DNA of 64,000 nucleotides from NCBI RefSeq assembly GCF_004104355.1, contig NZ_RJLM01000002.1, positions 249,168-313,167 of the forward strand. Reading direction: 5' to 3'. This DNA comes from Photobacterium chitinilyticum (lineage in GTDB: Bacteria > Pseudomonadota > Gammaproteobacteria > Enterobacterales > Vibrionaceae). Each line of letters starts with the position of its first letter. The stretch's first letter is position 1. Positions 33,364-42,065 of this stretch are shown piece after piece. The notes below the pieces were generated by a model. The model had not been told where the DNA came from. It ran no database searches and was given only the letters and a program-made list of their open reading frames with translations. A program made the translations under genes and the position numbers.

Positions 33364-36300
33364 ATGTTCAATGCGGCGGATGTACTTCAGCCAACATTTA
33401 TTGAGCGACCATTGGATGAAATCTGGACGTTGATTTCACCGCTCTATTCTGTTGATGAGTCTCTGTGGCTCAAACAGCTATTACCGTTGGCTGAGCCTTC
33501 AGAGCAGGAACGTAAACACACCACGGAACAGGCAGCGACGCTGATCGAGCGTGTTCGTGCCGATCAGAATGCAATTCAGATGATTGATGCGCTGTTGCTG
33601 GAATATAGCCTGGATACCAAAGAAGGCATATTGCTGATGTGCCTGGCCGAGGCGTTGATGCGGATACCAGATACGGCAACAGCTGATGCGCTGATCCGTG
33701 ACAAGCTCAGCGTAGCGGATTGGAAATCGCACCTGAAAAGCTCTGACTCGCTGTTTGTGAACGCATCCACCTGGGGCCTGATGCTGACCGGTAAAGTAGT
33801 CACGATGGATGCCAAGGAAGATGGAACACCCAGCCACGTGATCAACCGGTTGGTAAACAAAATGTCTGAGCCGGTGATCCGTCAGGCGATGAACCAGGCA
33901 ATGAAAATCATGGGCCACCAGTTTGTCCTTGGTCGTACCATTGCCGAAGCGATGAAGAACGGCAAAGGCAAGCGTGATCAGGGCTTCACTTATTCATTCG
34001 ATATGCTGGGCGAGGCGGCACTGACGGCGCAAGATGCCCAGAAGTATTTTAAAGACTACATCATGGCTATCGAAGCTGTAGGCCGCGATGCGTATTCGAG
34101 CCAGAAAGGGAGCAATCCGAAATCGCCGGATCCGACGGTCTCTATCAAGCTATCGGCTTTGCATCCGCGCTATGACGTCGCCAGTGAAACTCGCGTATTG
34201 GACGAGATGTACGAGTCGGTACTGTCTTTGCTCAAGCGTGCTCGGGAGCTGAATGTCGGGATCACTATTGATGCCGAAGAGGCTGACCGCCTGGAGCTGT
34301 CACTGAAATTGTTCGAGAAGCTGTATCGCTCTGAAGTGGTACAGGGCTGGGGCCGTTTTGGCCTGGTTGTTCAGGCGTATTCGAAGCGCGCCTTGCCGGT
34401 ACTGGCATGGCTTGCGGCCTTGAGCAAACAGCAGGGTGATGTGATCCCGCTTCGTTTGGTGAAAGGAGCGTACTGGGACAGCGAGCTGAAAATGTCTCAA
34501 CAGAGCGGTTTTTCCGGTTACCCGGTGTTTACCCGCAAAGAAGCGACGGACAGCTCCTATCTGGCCTGTGCCCGATTCCTGCTGTCTGGGCATTTGCGTG
34601 GTTTGGTTTATCCGCAGTTTGCCAGTCATAACGCCCACACGGTATCGGCTATTGTGGCAATGGCGAGCTCGAATACGGATTATGAGTTCCAGCGTCTGCA
34701 TGGGATGGGTGATGCCCTGTATAACCATGTCATGGATATGCATCAGGCGAATGTCCGCATCTACGCGCCGGTAGGCAGCCATAAAGATTTGCTGCCATAC
34801 CTGGTACGTCGTTTGCTGGAAAATGGTGCCAATAGTTCGTTTGTTCACCGTCTGGTTGATGCGAACTGTCCGGTTGAGTCCCTGACACAACATCCGGTGG
34901 ATGAGCTTCTTGAAAGGCCGACATTGCATAACGCCTTGATCCCGCTGCCATCGCAGATCTTTGGTGAGCAGCGTAAGAACTCGGCGGGTATTAACATTGA
35001 TATTGAGTCGGAATGGCGTCCGTTTTCGGAATCTATTCAAACGTTTAGACAGCATCAGTGGCAGGCCGGGCCAATTGTTAACGGTGAAATACTGACGGGC
35101 GAAACATTAGCGATCACTGCGCCTTATGACCGTCGTGAAGCGGTCGGCAGCGTAGTATTTGCCAATGCCGAGCAGGTCGAGAAGGCAATTTCCGTCGCGG
35201 CTGAAGCGTACCCTAGCTGGTCACAGTTGCCTGCGGCCGAACGGGCTCAAAGCATTAGCCGCCTGGGCGATTTACTGGAAGCGCATACTGGCGAGTTGGT
35301 GGCTCTTTGTCACCGCGAAGCGGGCAAGACGATTCAGGACAGCATTGACGAAATTCGTGAGGCGGTCGACTTCTGTCGCTTCTATGCTGCTCAAGCCGCG
35401 ACGGATTTTGCCGAGCCGAAGCAAGTTATTGGTTTTGACGGTACGACCAAGCTGCTGAGTTACCAAGGACGAGGCGTGTTTGCCTGTATCAGCCCATGGA
35501 ACTTCCCGTTGGCGATTTTCCTTGGTCAGGTATCGGCGGCCTTGGCCGCGGGTAATACCGTGATTGCAAAACCAGCTGAACAGACCTCGCTTATCGCTTT
35601 TCGTGCGATTGAGCTGATGCTGGAAGCGGGTGTACCGGCTGGTGTCATCCAGTTCGTGCCCGGTACCGGCGCGGAAGTCGGTGCGTCGTTGACATCGGAT
35701 CCACGTATTGCCGGTGTTGCCTTTACCGGTTCGACTGAAACAGCCCAGCGGATCAATCGCACGCTGGCTGCGCGTGATTGTGAACCGGCAGCATTCATTG
35801 CCGAGACCGGTGGTCAGAATGCGATGATTGTCGACAGTACGGCACTGCCTGAGCAGGTTGTCCGTGATGTTGTGCGCTCGGCCTTTGCATCTGCCGGCCA
35901 GCGTTGTTCGGCCCTGCGGGTACTGTTTGTTCAGGAAGACATTGCTGATCGTATTACAGCTCTGATCAAGGGGGCGATGGCCGAGCTGTCGGTTGGTCGC
36001 CCGGAGCTGCACAGTACCGATGTAGGTCCGGTGATTGATGCCGGGGCTCGCGAAAAGTTGCTGACGCATATCGAGTCACTGAAGAACCAGGCCAAGGTTG
36101 TGGCTCAGGCGGAGTTGGGGGAAGCGTGTTTGCATGGTGATTTTGTCGCACCGACAGCATTTGAGATCGGCAGCATTGAAATGCTGAAAAATGAAAACTT
36201 CGGTCCGATCCTTCATATCGTTCGCTTCAAGGCCAGTGAGCTGGAGCAAGTGATCGATCAAATCAACAATACCGGCTTTGGCCTGACGATGGGGATCCAT

Positions 36301-36492
36301 AGCCGAAATGAGCGAACCTATTGCCATATCGAGCGTCGTGCCCGTGTCGGAAACTGCTATATCAACCGTGATCAGGTTGGTGCTGTGGTTGGAGTACAGC
36401 CTTTTGGTGGGCAGGGATTGTCGGGAACCGGGCCAAAAGCCGGCGGACCGCACTACCTGTACCATTTTACCAAAGATGTGTTTAACGCTTAA
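33364..36492 (+). CDS. putA: Bifunctional proline dehydrogenase / glutamate-semialdehyde dehydrogenase PutA
   Basis: PutA oxidises proline to glutamate in two steps at the membrane, using FAD and then NAD+. The 1042 residues contain the FAD-barrel PRODH domain (about 130-470, with FVLGRTIAEAMKNG, VSIKLSALHPRYD and TIDAEEADRLELSL) and the P5CDH domain (about 540-1030, with SPWNFPLAIF, FTGSTETAQRI and the catalytic cysteine in SAGQRCSALR). It lacks the ribbon-helix-helix repressor of E. coli PutA and the extra C-terminal domain of type B and C enzymes. That domain appears as the next gene. GAGGG precedes the ATG by seven bases. Confidence 0.97.
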   Translation: MFNAADVLQPTFIERPLDEIWTLISPLYSVDESLWLKQLLPLAEPSEQERKHTTEQAATLIERVRADQNAIQMIDALLLEYSLDTKEGILLMCLAEALMRIPDTATADALIRDKLSVADWKSHLKSSDSLFVNASTWGLMLTGKVVTMDAKEDGTPSHVINRLVNKMSEPVIRQAMNQAMKIMGHQFVLGRTIAEAMKNGKGKRDQGFTYSFDMLGEAALTAQDAQKYFKDYIMAIEAVGRDAYSSQKGSNPKSPDPTVSIKLSALHPRYDVASETRVLDEMYESVLSLLKRARELNVGITIDAEEADRLELSLKLFEKLYRSEVVQGWGRFGLVVQAYSKRALPVLAWLAALSKQQGDVIPLRLVKGAYWDSELKMSQQSGFSGYPVFTRKEATDSSYLACARFLLSGHLRGLVYPQFASHNAHTVSAIVAMASSNTDYEFQRLHGMGDALYNHVMDMHQANVRIYAPVGSHKDLLPYLVRRLLENGANSSFVHRLVDANCPVESLTQHPVDELLERPTLHNALIPLPSQIFGEQRKNSAGINIDIESEWRPFSESIQTFRQHQWQAGPIVNGEILTGETLAITAPYDRREAVGSVVFANAEQVEKAISVAAEAYPSWSQLPAAERAQSISRLGDLLEAHTGELVALCHREAGKTIQDSIDEIREAVDFCRFYAAQAATDFAEPKQVIGFDGTTKLLSYQGRGVFACISPWNFPLAIFLGQVSAALAAGNTVIAKPAEQTSLIAFRAIELMLEAGVPAGVIQFVPGTGAEVGASLTSDPRIAGVAFTGSTETAQRINRTLAARDCEPAAFIAETGGQNAMIVDSTALPEQVVRDVVRSAFASAGQRCSALRVLFVQEDIADRITALIKGAMAELSVGRPELHSTDVGPVIDAGAREKLLTHIESLKNQAKVVAQAELGEACLHGDFVAPTAFEIGSIEMLKNENFGPILHIVRFKASELEQVIDQINNTGFGLTMGIHSRNERTYCHIERRARVGNCYINRDQVGAVVGVQPFGGQGLSGTGPKAGGPHYLYHFTKDVFNA

Positions 36493-36520
36493 TGGCCGCT
36501 GAGTTGAGAAGGAAAAAGCT

Positions 36521-37219
36521 ATGACGATAAGTATTCAAGCAATGGTAGATAACAGCTCAGCAGCCTGGGAAGGATGGAACGGCCTGGGCTATGAGGCGCG
36601 TATTCAAATTCTGGGGCGTTGGACGGAAGAATTGGCACCAGAGCTGCGGGCAATGGTGGAATTTCAGAGCCGTAATGCTGCAGAGCATGTAGCAGAAACA
36701 CTGTTGATGCCTGGCCCGACAGGCGAGACCAATGAACTGTACTGCGCCGGCCGCGGTAGTTTCATTGTGGCGGCTGATGTCGAGACATCACTGGTCGCGG
36801 TTGCCGGGCAAATAGCGGCCGCTCTGGTAACCGGAAATACGGTTTTCGTTTGCCTACCGTCTGACTTTGCGCTGTCGGCAGGCGAACTGGTTGCACAACT
36901 GGAGAAAAGCGGTTGTGCTCGCGGTGTTATTACCGCAATTGATAGCGATCAGCTTGCAGATTTGGTTAGTCATCCGGCGATTGCTGGTGTGGCATATGCC
37001 GGAAAGCTATCAACATCACAGGCATTGGCACGCCAACTGGCTGCCCGTGACGGATTATTGGCTCAGTTGATCAGCGAGACTGATTGTGAGTCACTGCCTG
37101 TCATCGGTAGCCCAACGTACTCACTGCGATTCGTGACCGAAAGAACACGAACCATCAATATCACAGCAGTTGGCGGTAACGCGACATTGCTTGAGTTGGG
37201 GAGCGGTGAAGAACACTAA
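36521..37219 (+). CDS. Stand-alone PutA C-terminal-type domain (aldehyde dehydrogenase superfamily, non-catalytic)
   Basis: The 232-residue protein has an aldehyde-dehydrogenase-like fold without a catalytic cysteine loop. Two signatures tie it to the C-terminal domain of type B/C PutA (ASFD): MPGPTGETNELYCAGRG (about 64-80) and the tail NITAVGGNATLLELG. E. coli PutA ends with a near-identical AAAGGNASLM-type tail. In those enzymes the domain helps assembly and substrate channelling. Here it is a separate gene 28 bp after a PutA that lacks it, so it probably binds PutA in trans. It is often annotated as a small pyrroline-carboxylate dehydrogenase, which its missing active site does not support. 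Confidence 0.75.
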   Translation: MTISIQAMVDNSSAAWEGWNGLGYEARIQILGRWTEELAPELRAMVEFQSRNAAEHVAETLLMPGPTGETNELYCAGRGSFIVAADVETSLVAVAGQIAAALVTGNTVFVCLPSDFALSAGELVAQLEKSGCARGVITAIDSDQLADLVSHPAIAGVAYAGKLSTSQALARQLAARDGLLAQLISETDCESLPVIGSPTYSLRFVTERTRTINITAVGGNATLLELGSGEEH

Positions 37220-37272
37220 CGAGAGTTGTTCTAAACAACTCAGCTGAAATATTTTCAGCACCATAAACAAAA

Positions 37273-37295
37273 AGCCCCTGCTATGGACAGGGGCT
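37273..37295 (+). other. Hairpin between the PutA-accessory gene and putP
   Basis: An 8-bp stem, AGCCCCTG/CAGGGGCT, with a 7-nt loop and no T-run on the plus strand. It probably lowers readthrough into putP or stabilises the processed message. Confidence 0.45.
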
Positions 37296-37315
37296 CTAAG
37301 TGAGGGAACTCGACA

Positions 37316-38812
37316 ATGATAGAAAATAGCTTTGCTATTACAGGAACGTTTATCGTTTATCTGATCGGTATGATGGCGATTGGGTATATTGCTTACAAAC
37401 GGACAGCAAACTCAGCCGACTACTTCCTCGGCGGCCGTACTCTTGGCCCTTGGCCTGCAGCGCTGTCTGCCGGTGCATCGGATATGAGCGGCTGGCTACT
37501 GCTTGGCCTACCGGGTTATGCCTATGCCGCGGGTATCGAATCACTGTGGCTGGCTGGCGGCCTGCTAATCGGAACCTGGCTAAACTGGCTGATTTGTGCC
37601 AAGCGCCTGCGTACCTACAGTATTACCACTGATAATGCGTTGACGCTGCCTGAGTTCCTTGCTCGCCGTTTTGACGATAAATCTAAACTGCTCCAAACCA
37701 TTTCAGCATTCTTCATCTTGCTGTTCTTCCTTTTCTATACCAGTTCAGGTTTGGTTGCCGGTGGTAAGCTGTTTGAAACGGTATTCGGTCTTGATTACAC
37801 CGTGGCTGTCATTGTCGGTACGGTTTGTGTGGTCTCGTATACCCTGTTTGGTGGTTTCCTTGCCGTTTCATGGACAGACCTTGTTCAGGGCCTGTTGATG
37901 TCGGCAGCATTGCTTATTGTGCCGATTGCTGCGATGAGTGGCGGTGTGGGTGATCTGGCTACGGCTCTGGAAGCAAAAAACCCTGAGCTGATGACGCTGT
38001 TCAATGATGTTAAGGGTGAGCCGCTGTCGGCAATTGCGATCATTTCTCTTGCAGCCTGGGGGCTTGGCTACTTTGGTCAGCCGCATATCCTGGCACGTTT
38101 CAAGGCAACTCGCTCGAACAAAGATATTGGTACAGCCCGTCGCATTGCCGTGATTTGGACTGCGCTGTCGATGGCTGGGGCAATTCTGGTTGGTCTGGTC
38201 GGTATTTTGTTTGTCGACAACCAGCTGGCAGGTGAACTGGCAGACGGTGAAAAAATCTTCATGTTGCTGGTGAACTCAATTTTCCATCCAGTGGTTGCCG
38301 GAATTCTATTGGCGGCAATTCTGGCAGCAATCATGAGTACAGCTGATTCGCAGCTGTTGGTGTCTTCATCGGCGCTGGCAGAAGATTTCTACAAGCAGGT
38401 ATTCCGTCCACAGGCTTCAACAGAAGAGATTGTGTTGGTTGGTCGTGTAGCGGTGATTGGATTGTCTATCGTTGCGCTTATTCTGGCGATGAACCCTGAT
38501 AGTACGGTATTGGGTCTGGTGTCTTATGCCTGGGCTGGTTTTGGCGCGGCATTTGGTCCAGCCTTGCTGCTTAGCCTGTTCTGGAAAGGCATGAACCGTA
38601 ACGGTGCCCTGACGGGTATCGTGGTCGGTGCACTGACCGTTGTTATCTGGAAACAGCTAACAGGCGGTCTTTTTGATGTGTACGAAATCGTACCTGGTTT
38701 CATTTTCGCGACGGTATCAATTATTGCGGTGAGCTCAATGACGGGCGGTGCCTCGAAAACAGTAGAAGCCCAGTTTGATAACTACGAGAAGAACTTGGTC
38801 GAGTTTGACTAA
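37316..38812 (+). CDS. putP: Sodium/proline symporter PutP
   Basis: This 498-residue SSS-family symporter brings in proline with Na+. The family pattern is clear: RTANSADYFLGGRTLGPWPAALSAGASDMSGWLL near the N-terminus, the GWGLGYFGQPH-type segment (AAWGLGYFGQPHILARF) and AIMSTADSQLLVSSSALAEDFY. About 13 hydrophobic segments are present. GTGAGGG serves as ribosome-binding site. It follows putA and its accessory gene and supplies their substrate. Confidence 0.96.
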   Translation: MIENSFAITGTFIVYLIGMMAIGYIAYKRTANSADYFLGGRTLGPWPAALSAGASDMSGWLLLGLPGYAYAAGIESLWLAGGLLIGTWLNWLICAKRLRTYSITTDNALTLPEFLARRFDDKSKLLQTISAFFILLFFLFYTSSGLVAGGKLFETVFGLDYTVAVIVGTVCVVSYTLFGGFLAVSWTDLVQGLLMSAALLIVPIAAMSGGVGDLATALEAKNPELMTLFNDVKGEPLSAIAIISLAAWGLGYFGQPHILARFKATRSNKDIGTARRIAVIWTALSMAGAILVGLVGILFVDNQLAGELADGEKIFMLLVNSIFHPVVAGILLAAILAAIMSTADSQLLVSSSALAEDFYKQVFRPQASTEEIVLVGRVAVIGLSIVALILAMNPDSTVLGLVSYAWAGFGAAFGPALLLSLFWKGMNRNGALTGIVVGALTVVIWKQLTGGLFDVYEIVPGFIFATVSIIAVSSMTGGASKTVEAQFDNYEKNLVEFD

Positions 38813-38848
38813 CGGATACGTCAAGCCGGTACACCATATCTTGAGATG

Positions 38849-38883
38849 AAAAGCCAGCCGCTAAACAGCGGCTGGCTTTTTTT
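38849..38883 (+). terminator. Terminator between putP and the serine deaminase gene
   Basis: A 12- to 13-bp stem, AAAGCCAGCCGC/GCGGCTGGCTTT, with a 6-nt loop and a T-run on the plus strand. It can also act for the convergent gene. Confidence 0.85.
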
Positions 38884-38886
38884 GTC

Positions 38887-40257
38887 TTATTCACAAGGTG
38901 GGGCAAGGTGGATTATAGCCAGGCCTCCGAGCGAGGTTTCCCGGTACTTCTTGTTCATGTCCTTGCCGGTTTGGTACATGGTTTCGATAACCTTGTCTAG
39001 CGACACCAATGATTTACTATTGCGCTTGAGGGCCATGCGTGAGGCATTGATTGCTTTTATCGCCCCCATTGCATTGCGCTCGATACACGGGATCTGTACC
39101 AGTCCGCCAATTGGATCACAGGTCATTCCCAGCGAGTGCTCCATAGCAATTTCAGCGGCCATGCAGATTTGCTCGTTGCTGCCTCCGCGGATCGCCGTCA
39201 GGCCAGCTGCCGCCATGGATGACGAGACGCCGATTTCACCCTGGCAGCCGACTTCTGCACCAGAGATTGAAGCGTTCATCTTATACAACATGCCTATTGC
39301 TGCCGACACCGCCAGGAAGTCTTTTATTTGGGGCGTGTCGAGCTCGCAGATAAACTTGTTGTAGTACATCAGAACAGAAGGGATCACCCCGGCAGCGCCG
39401 TTAGTCGGTGAAGTTACTACTTGCCCTCCCGCGGCATTTTCTTCGCTGACGGCAAAGGCAAATAGATTCACCCAGTCAAGAATGGTCATCGGATCATTAT
39501 CAACGTCTTTATTGGCTTCCAGCATTTTCAGCAGTGCCGGAGCGCGGCGAGTAACATTCAACCCTCCTTCCAAGATCCCCTCGGTTTTAAAGCCCCGTTG
39601 CATACACGAAGACATAACTGCCCAAATTTGTTCGGCCTTGGCATCAAGTTCTTGTTGGGAGCGGAAAGCCAGCTCGTTGCGTAGGATCATTGCTCCAATG
39701 CACAGGCCTTCTTTCTCTGCGTTGTTGAGGATGTCTTCGGCAGAGTGAAAGCTGTAAGGAACGGTGACTTTGTCGGATGATTTCCCCTGTTGCAGCTCAT
39801 CGGCAGTGGCTACGAAGCCACCACCTATCGAATAGTAGGTTTCAATAAAGAGTTGCTTGCCGCTGGTATCAAACGCACTGATGGTCATGCCGTTTTCATG
39901 CAGTGGCAGGTTGTCATTGTGAAAGAGCATGTCGGAATCTGGCTCAAAGCCGATGACCTTTTGGTTTGCCAGTCTGATTGTCTTGGTCTGAATACCTTCG
40001 GCCATTGTTTTGTTGGCCTGCTCAATGTCAATGTTATCCGGCGTGTTGTTCATTAGGCCGAGAATGGTGGCGCGGTCGGTGTGATGCCCTTTTCCTGTCA
40101 GTGATAATGAGCCGTAGAGATCTACTTGAACTCGTTCAATGGTGCCAATGAAGGCATTCACCTTTTGGCAAAAATTGAATCCCGCGAGCATCGGACCGTT
40201 GGTGTGGGAGCTGGACGGCCCCACTCCTATTTTGTAGATATCGAAAATAGATAACAT
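38887..40257 (-). CDS. sdaA: L-serine ammonia-lyase (iron-sulfur type)
   Basis: This 456-residue single-chain serine deaminase converts L-serine to pyruvate and ammonia with a 4Fe-4S cluster. The N-terminal signature SIFDIYKIGVGPSSSHTNGP and the cluster cysteines in GCQGEIGVSSSMAAAG, CDPIGGLVQIPCIERN are visible. Length matches E. coli SdaA/SdaB (about 455). The ATG at 40257 with GAGGAAAG upstream is preferred to an ATG five codons earlier. SdaA and SdaB cannot be told apart by eye. Confidence 0.93.
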   Translation of the reverse strand: MLSIFDIYKIGVGPSSSHTNGPMLAGFNFCQKVNAFIGTIERVQVDLYGSLSLTGKGHHTDRATILGLMNNTPDNIDIEQANKTMAEGIQTKTIRLANQKVIGFEPDSDMLFHNDNLPLHENGMTISAFDTSGKQLFIETYYSIGGGFVATADELQQGKSSDKVTVPYSFHSAEDILNNAEKEGLCIGAMILRNELAFRSQQELDAKAEQIWAVMSSCMQRGFKTEGILEGGLNVTRRAPALLKMLEANKDVDNDPMTILDWVNLFAFAVSEENAAGGQVVTSPTNGAAGVIPSVLMYYNKFICELDTPQIKDFLAVSAAIGMLYKMNASISGAEVGCQGEIGVSSSMAAAGLTAIRGGSNEQICMAAEIAMEHSLGMTCDPIGGLVQIPCIERNAMGAIKAINASRMALKRNSKSLVSLDKVIETMYQTGKDMNKKYRETSLGGLAIIHLAPPCE

Positions 40258-40337
40258 GGTCACTTTCCTCATTCTATGTATCAGTTAGACAACCAAATTG
40301 GATCGAAGATTACAGTGATAGTTGTCTAACTCTCGGA

Positions 40338-41468
40338 TCAATGATCAAGGAATAGGTAGTTTTGCCAGCTCTTCATCCTAATCAGGACTTTTCTCATTAC
40401 CGACACATGCTCGAAGCTGTCTGAATAGACGGCAATCTCGACATTGGTACCTTGTGGCAAGTTAAAAGGAGTCAGGTTATCGGTTACCCGTAGCTTGACC
40501 AATGGACGCCCTTGTCGCAGAAGCAAGTCGCTGCCGTAAAGTACGCCTGATGCCTGGACTTGGCTTTCGCCGATAGCGGGCAGGACTTCAACCACTTCGC
40601 CTTTGAATGTCTTACCGGGTAGGGCACGAAAGACAAAATCAGCCTTGAACCCTGCTTCTAGCCGCAGCAAGGAGTTCTGACGGAAGGCTCCGATGAATAG
40701 CTGCTCTTCCTGGTGAATGAAAGTCATGACTGGTTTTAGCGGCAGCGGAACGGCCATCATTCCCGGGCGAAGCGTAACCTGGGTGACATAGCCATCCGTA
40801 GGGGCATGTACTACGGTTTCAGCAAGATTGAATTCTGCCTGGATGAGTTGCGCGCGTATTTTGGCTACTGCCGTATTTTCACCCATAATTTGTGATTCAT
40901 AGGCTAGCTTGGATCGGCGTTCCTCGGCTCTTGCCGCTGAAAGCGAGGCTTCGGCACTGAGATAGAACTGGCGCCGGTTATCGACTTCCGACTGGGTAAA
41001 TGCCCCGCGCTTGAAGCCTTTCTGATAGCGCTTGAACTGCTGCTGGGTTCGGTCTCGTTCGGCAATGGCTTTTGCTGTTGTGGCTTTGGCTGAGTTATAG
41101 GCTGCTTCAAGGCCGAGGACATACTGTTTTGCTTCGGCCAGTGAGGCCTGCTGCAACCTAACCTCTGCCTCAAATGGCGTTGGGTCTATTTTGAACAGTA
41201 CTTCCCCTTTTTTGATGGGTTGGTTGGGTGCTACCGGCACGCTTGTTACTTTGCCCCTTACACCCGGGACGATAGGCGTAGTGACAAAAAATTGCCCTCC
41301 GTAGTTGGTGTGGGGATGGTTGTAGTTCATGAGTAATATCAGCGTACCGACAAGGACTATGCCTCCCAGTACTGCGGTAGGTACTGTCCACTTGTTGAGA
41401 GGGATCCGGAATATCTTAAAGACCGCGATACACAGTGCTGTATAGGTTAGGACGAGCAATAAATCCAT
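40338..41468 (-). CDS. yiaV: HlyD-family secretion protein, YiaV/YibH-like
   Basis: This 376-residue membrane-fusion-type protein has an N-terminal hydrophobic region with two segments (about 3-20 and 30-48). A lipoyl half (VPGVRGKVTSVPVAPNQPIKKGEVL), a coiled-coil hairpin (about 95-200) and the second half (VVHAPTDGYVTQVTLRPG) follow. E. coli YiaV has the same length and also pairs with a DUF3302 protein (YiaW). It overlaps the upstream gene by one base (TAATG). The exported substrate is unknown. An RctB-type 12-mer lies over its last codons. Confidence 0.82.
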   Translation of the reverse strand: MDLLLVLTYTALCIAVFKIFRIPLNKWTVPTAVLGGIVLVGTLILLMNYNHPHTNYGGQFFVTTPIVPGVRGKVTSVPVAPNQPIKKGEVLFKIDPTPFEAEVRLQQASLAEAKQYVLGLEAAYNSAKATTAKAIAERDRTQQQFKRYQKGFKRGAFTQSEVDNRRQFYLSAEASLSAARAEERRSKLAYESQIMGENTAVAKIRAQLIQAEFNLAETVVHAPTDGYVTQVTLRPGMMAVPLPLKPVMTFIHQEEQLFIGAFRQNSLLRLEAGFKADFVFRALPGKTFKGEVVEVLPAIGESQVQASGVLYGSDLLLRQGRPLVKLRVTDNLTPFNLPQGTNVEIAVYSDSFEHVSVMRKVLIRMKSWQNYLFLDH

Positions 41469-41863
41469 TAGTCCTCCTCTCTTTGGTTGGTTTCTTTGCT
41501 TCGTAGGGGGACGGTGGATTGTCGCGCCTGGGCGACTTCCAGTTGAGCAACTTTTTCGGTGAGTTTTTCTACCTGCTCGGTTAGCTGAAGGACTTCGTGG
41601 TGGAGCTCATGTTGCTCATTTTGGATTTTGGTGAACCCCCAGCCACGGTCTTCTCGCCACAGCGTGGCCCAGATCCACAGAAATGGCCAGATGGCATGGA
41701 GGGTAAATAAGCTAACCCAGCCAGCATAATGAATTGCATCTTGGTGGGGATGATTACGCTTTTTTGATATTTCGTAGGGGATATCATGGATTGCGATGAT
41801 GCCATAGAATAGAAATATGGCGACAAAAAACAATAGTCCCAGAGCAAAGTAGTCGAGAAACAT
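41468..41863 (-). CDS. yiaW: DUF3302 inner-membrane protein, YiaW-like
   Basis: The 131-residue protein has two membrane segments (about 4-24 and 48-66) with the family hallmark HDIPYEISKKRNHPHQDAIH between them. A C-terminal Glu/Gln-rich coiled coil (about 80-115) follows. E. coli YiaW has the same core. AAGGATC precedes the ATG. It is the first gene of a two-gene operon with the HlyD-like partner, presumably forming a membrane complex. Confidence 0.82.
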   Translation of the reverse strand: MFLDYFALGLLFFVAIFLFYGIIAIHDIPYEISKKRNHPHQDAIHYAGWVSLFTLHAIWPFLWIWATLWREDRGWGFTKIQNEQHELHHEVLQLTEQVEKLTEKVAQLEVAQARQSTVPLRSKETNQREED

Positions 41864-42065
41864 CCATGATCCTTAATGTTCTATTGGCAACTGTATAGAT
41901 AAAAAGTAGCACTGATTAACAGCACTATCTGTATTTGTATATTTCGTTATCTCTCTGTTTTCCTAAACAGTATTTATTGTGTGGGTACTTCCTCTGGCAT
42001 AATAGCTGTAGTTATGCGGCAAGTTGCCGTTATATACAGTGTAGAAAATTGTTGTATGAGGGGTT

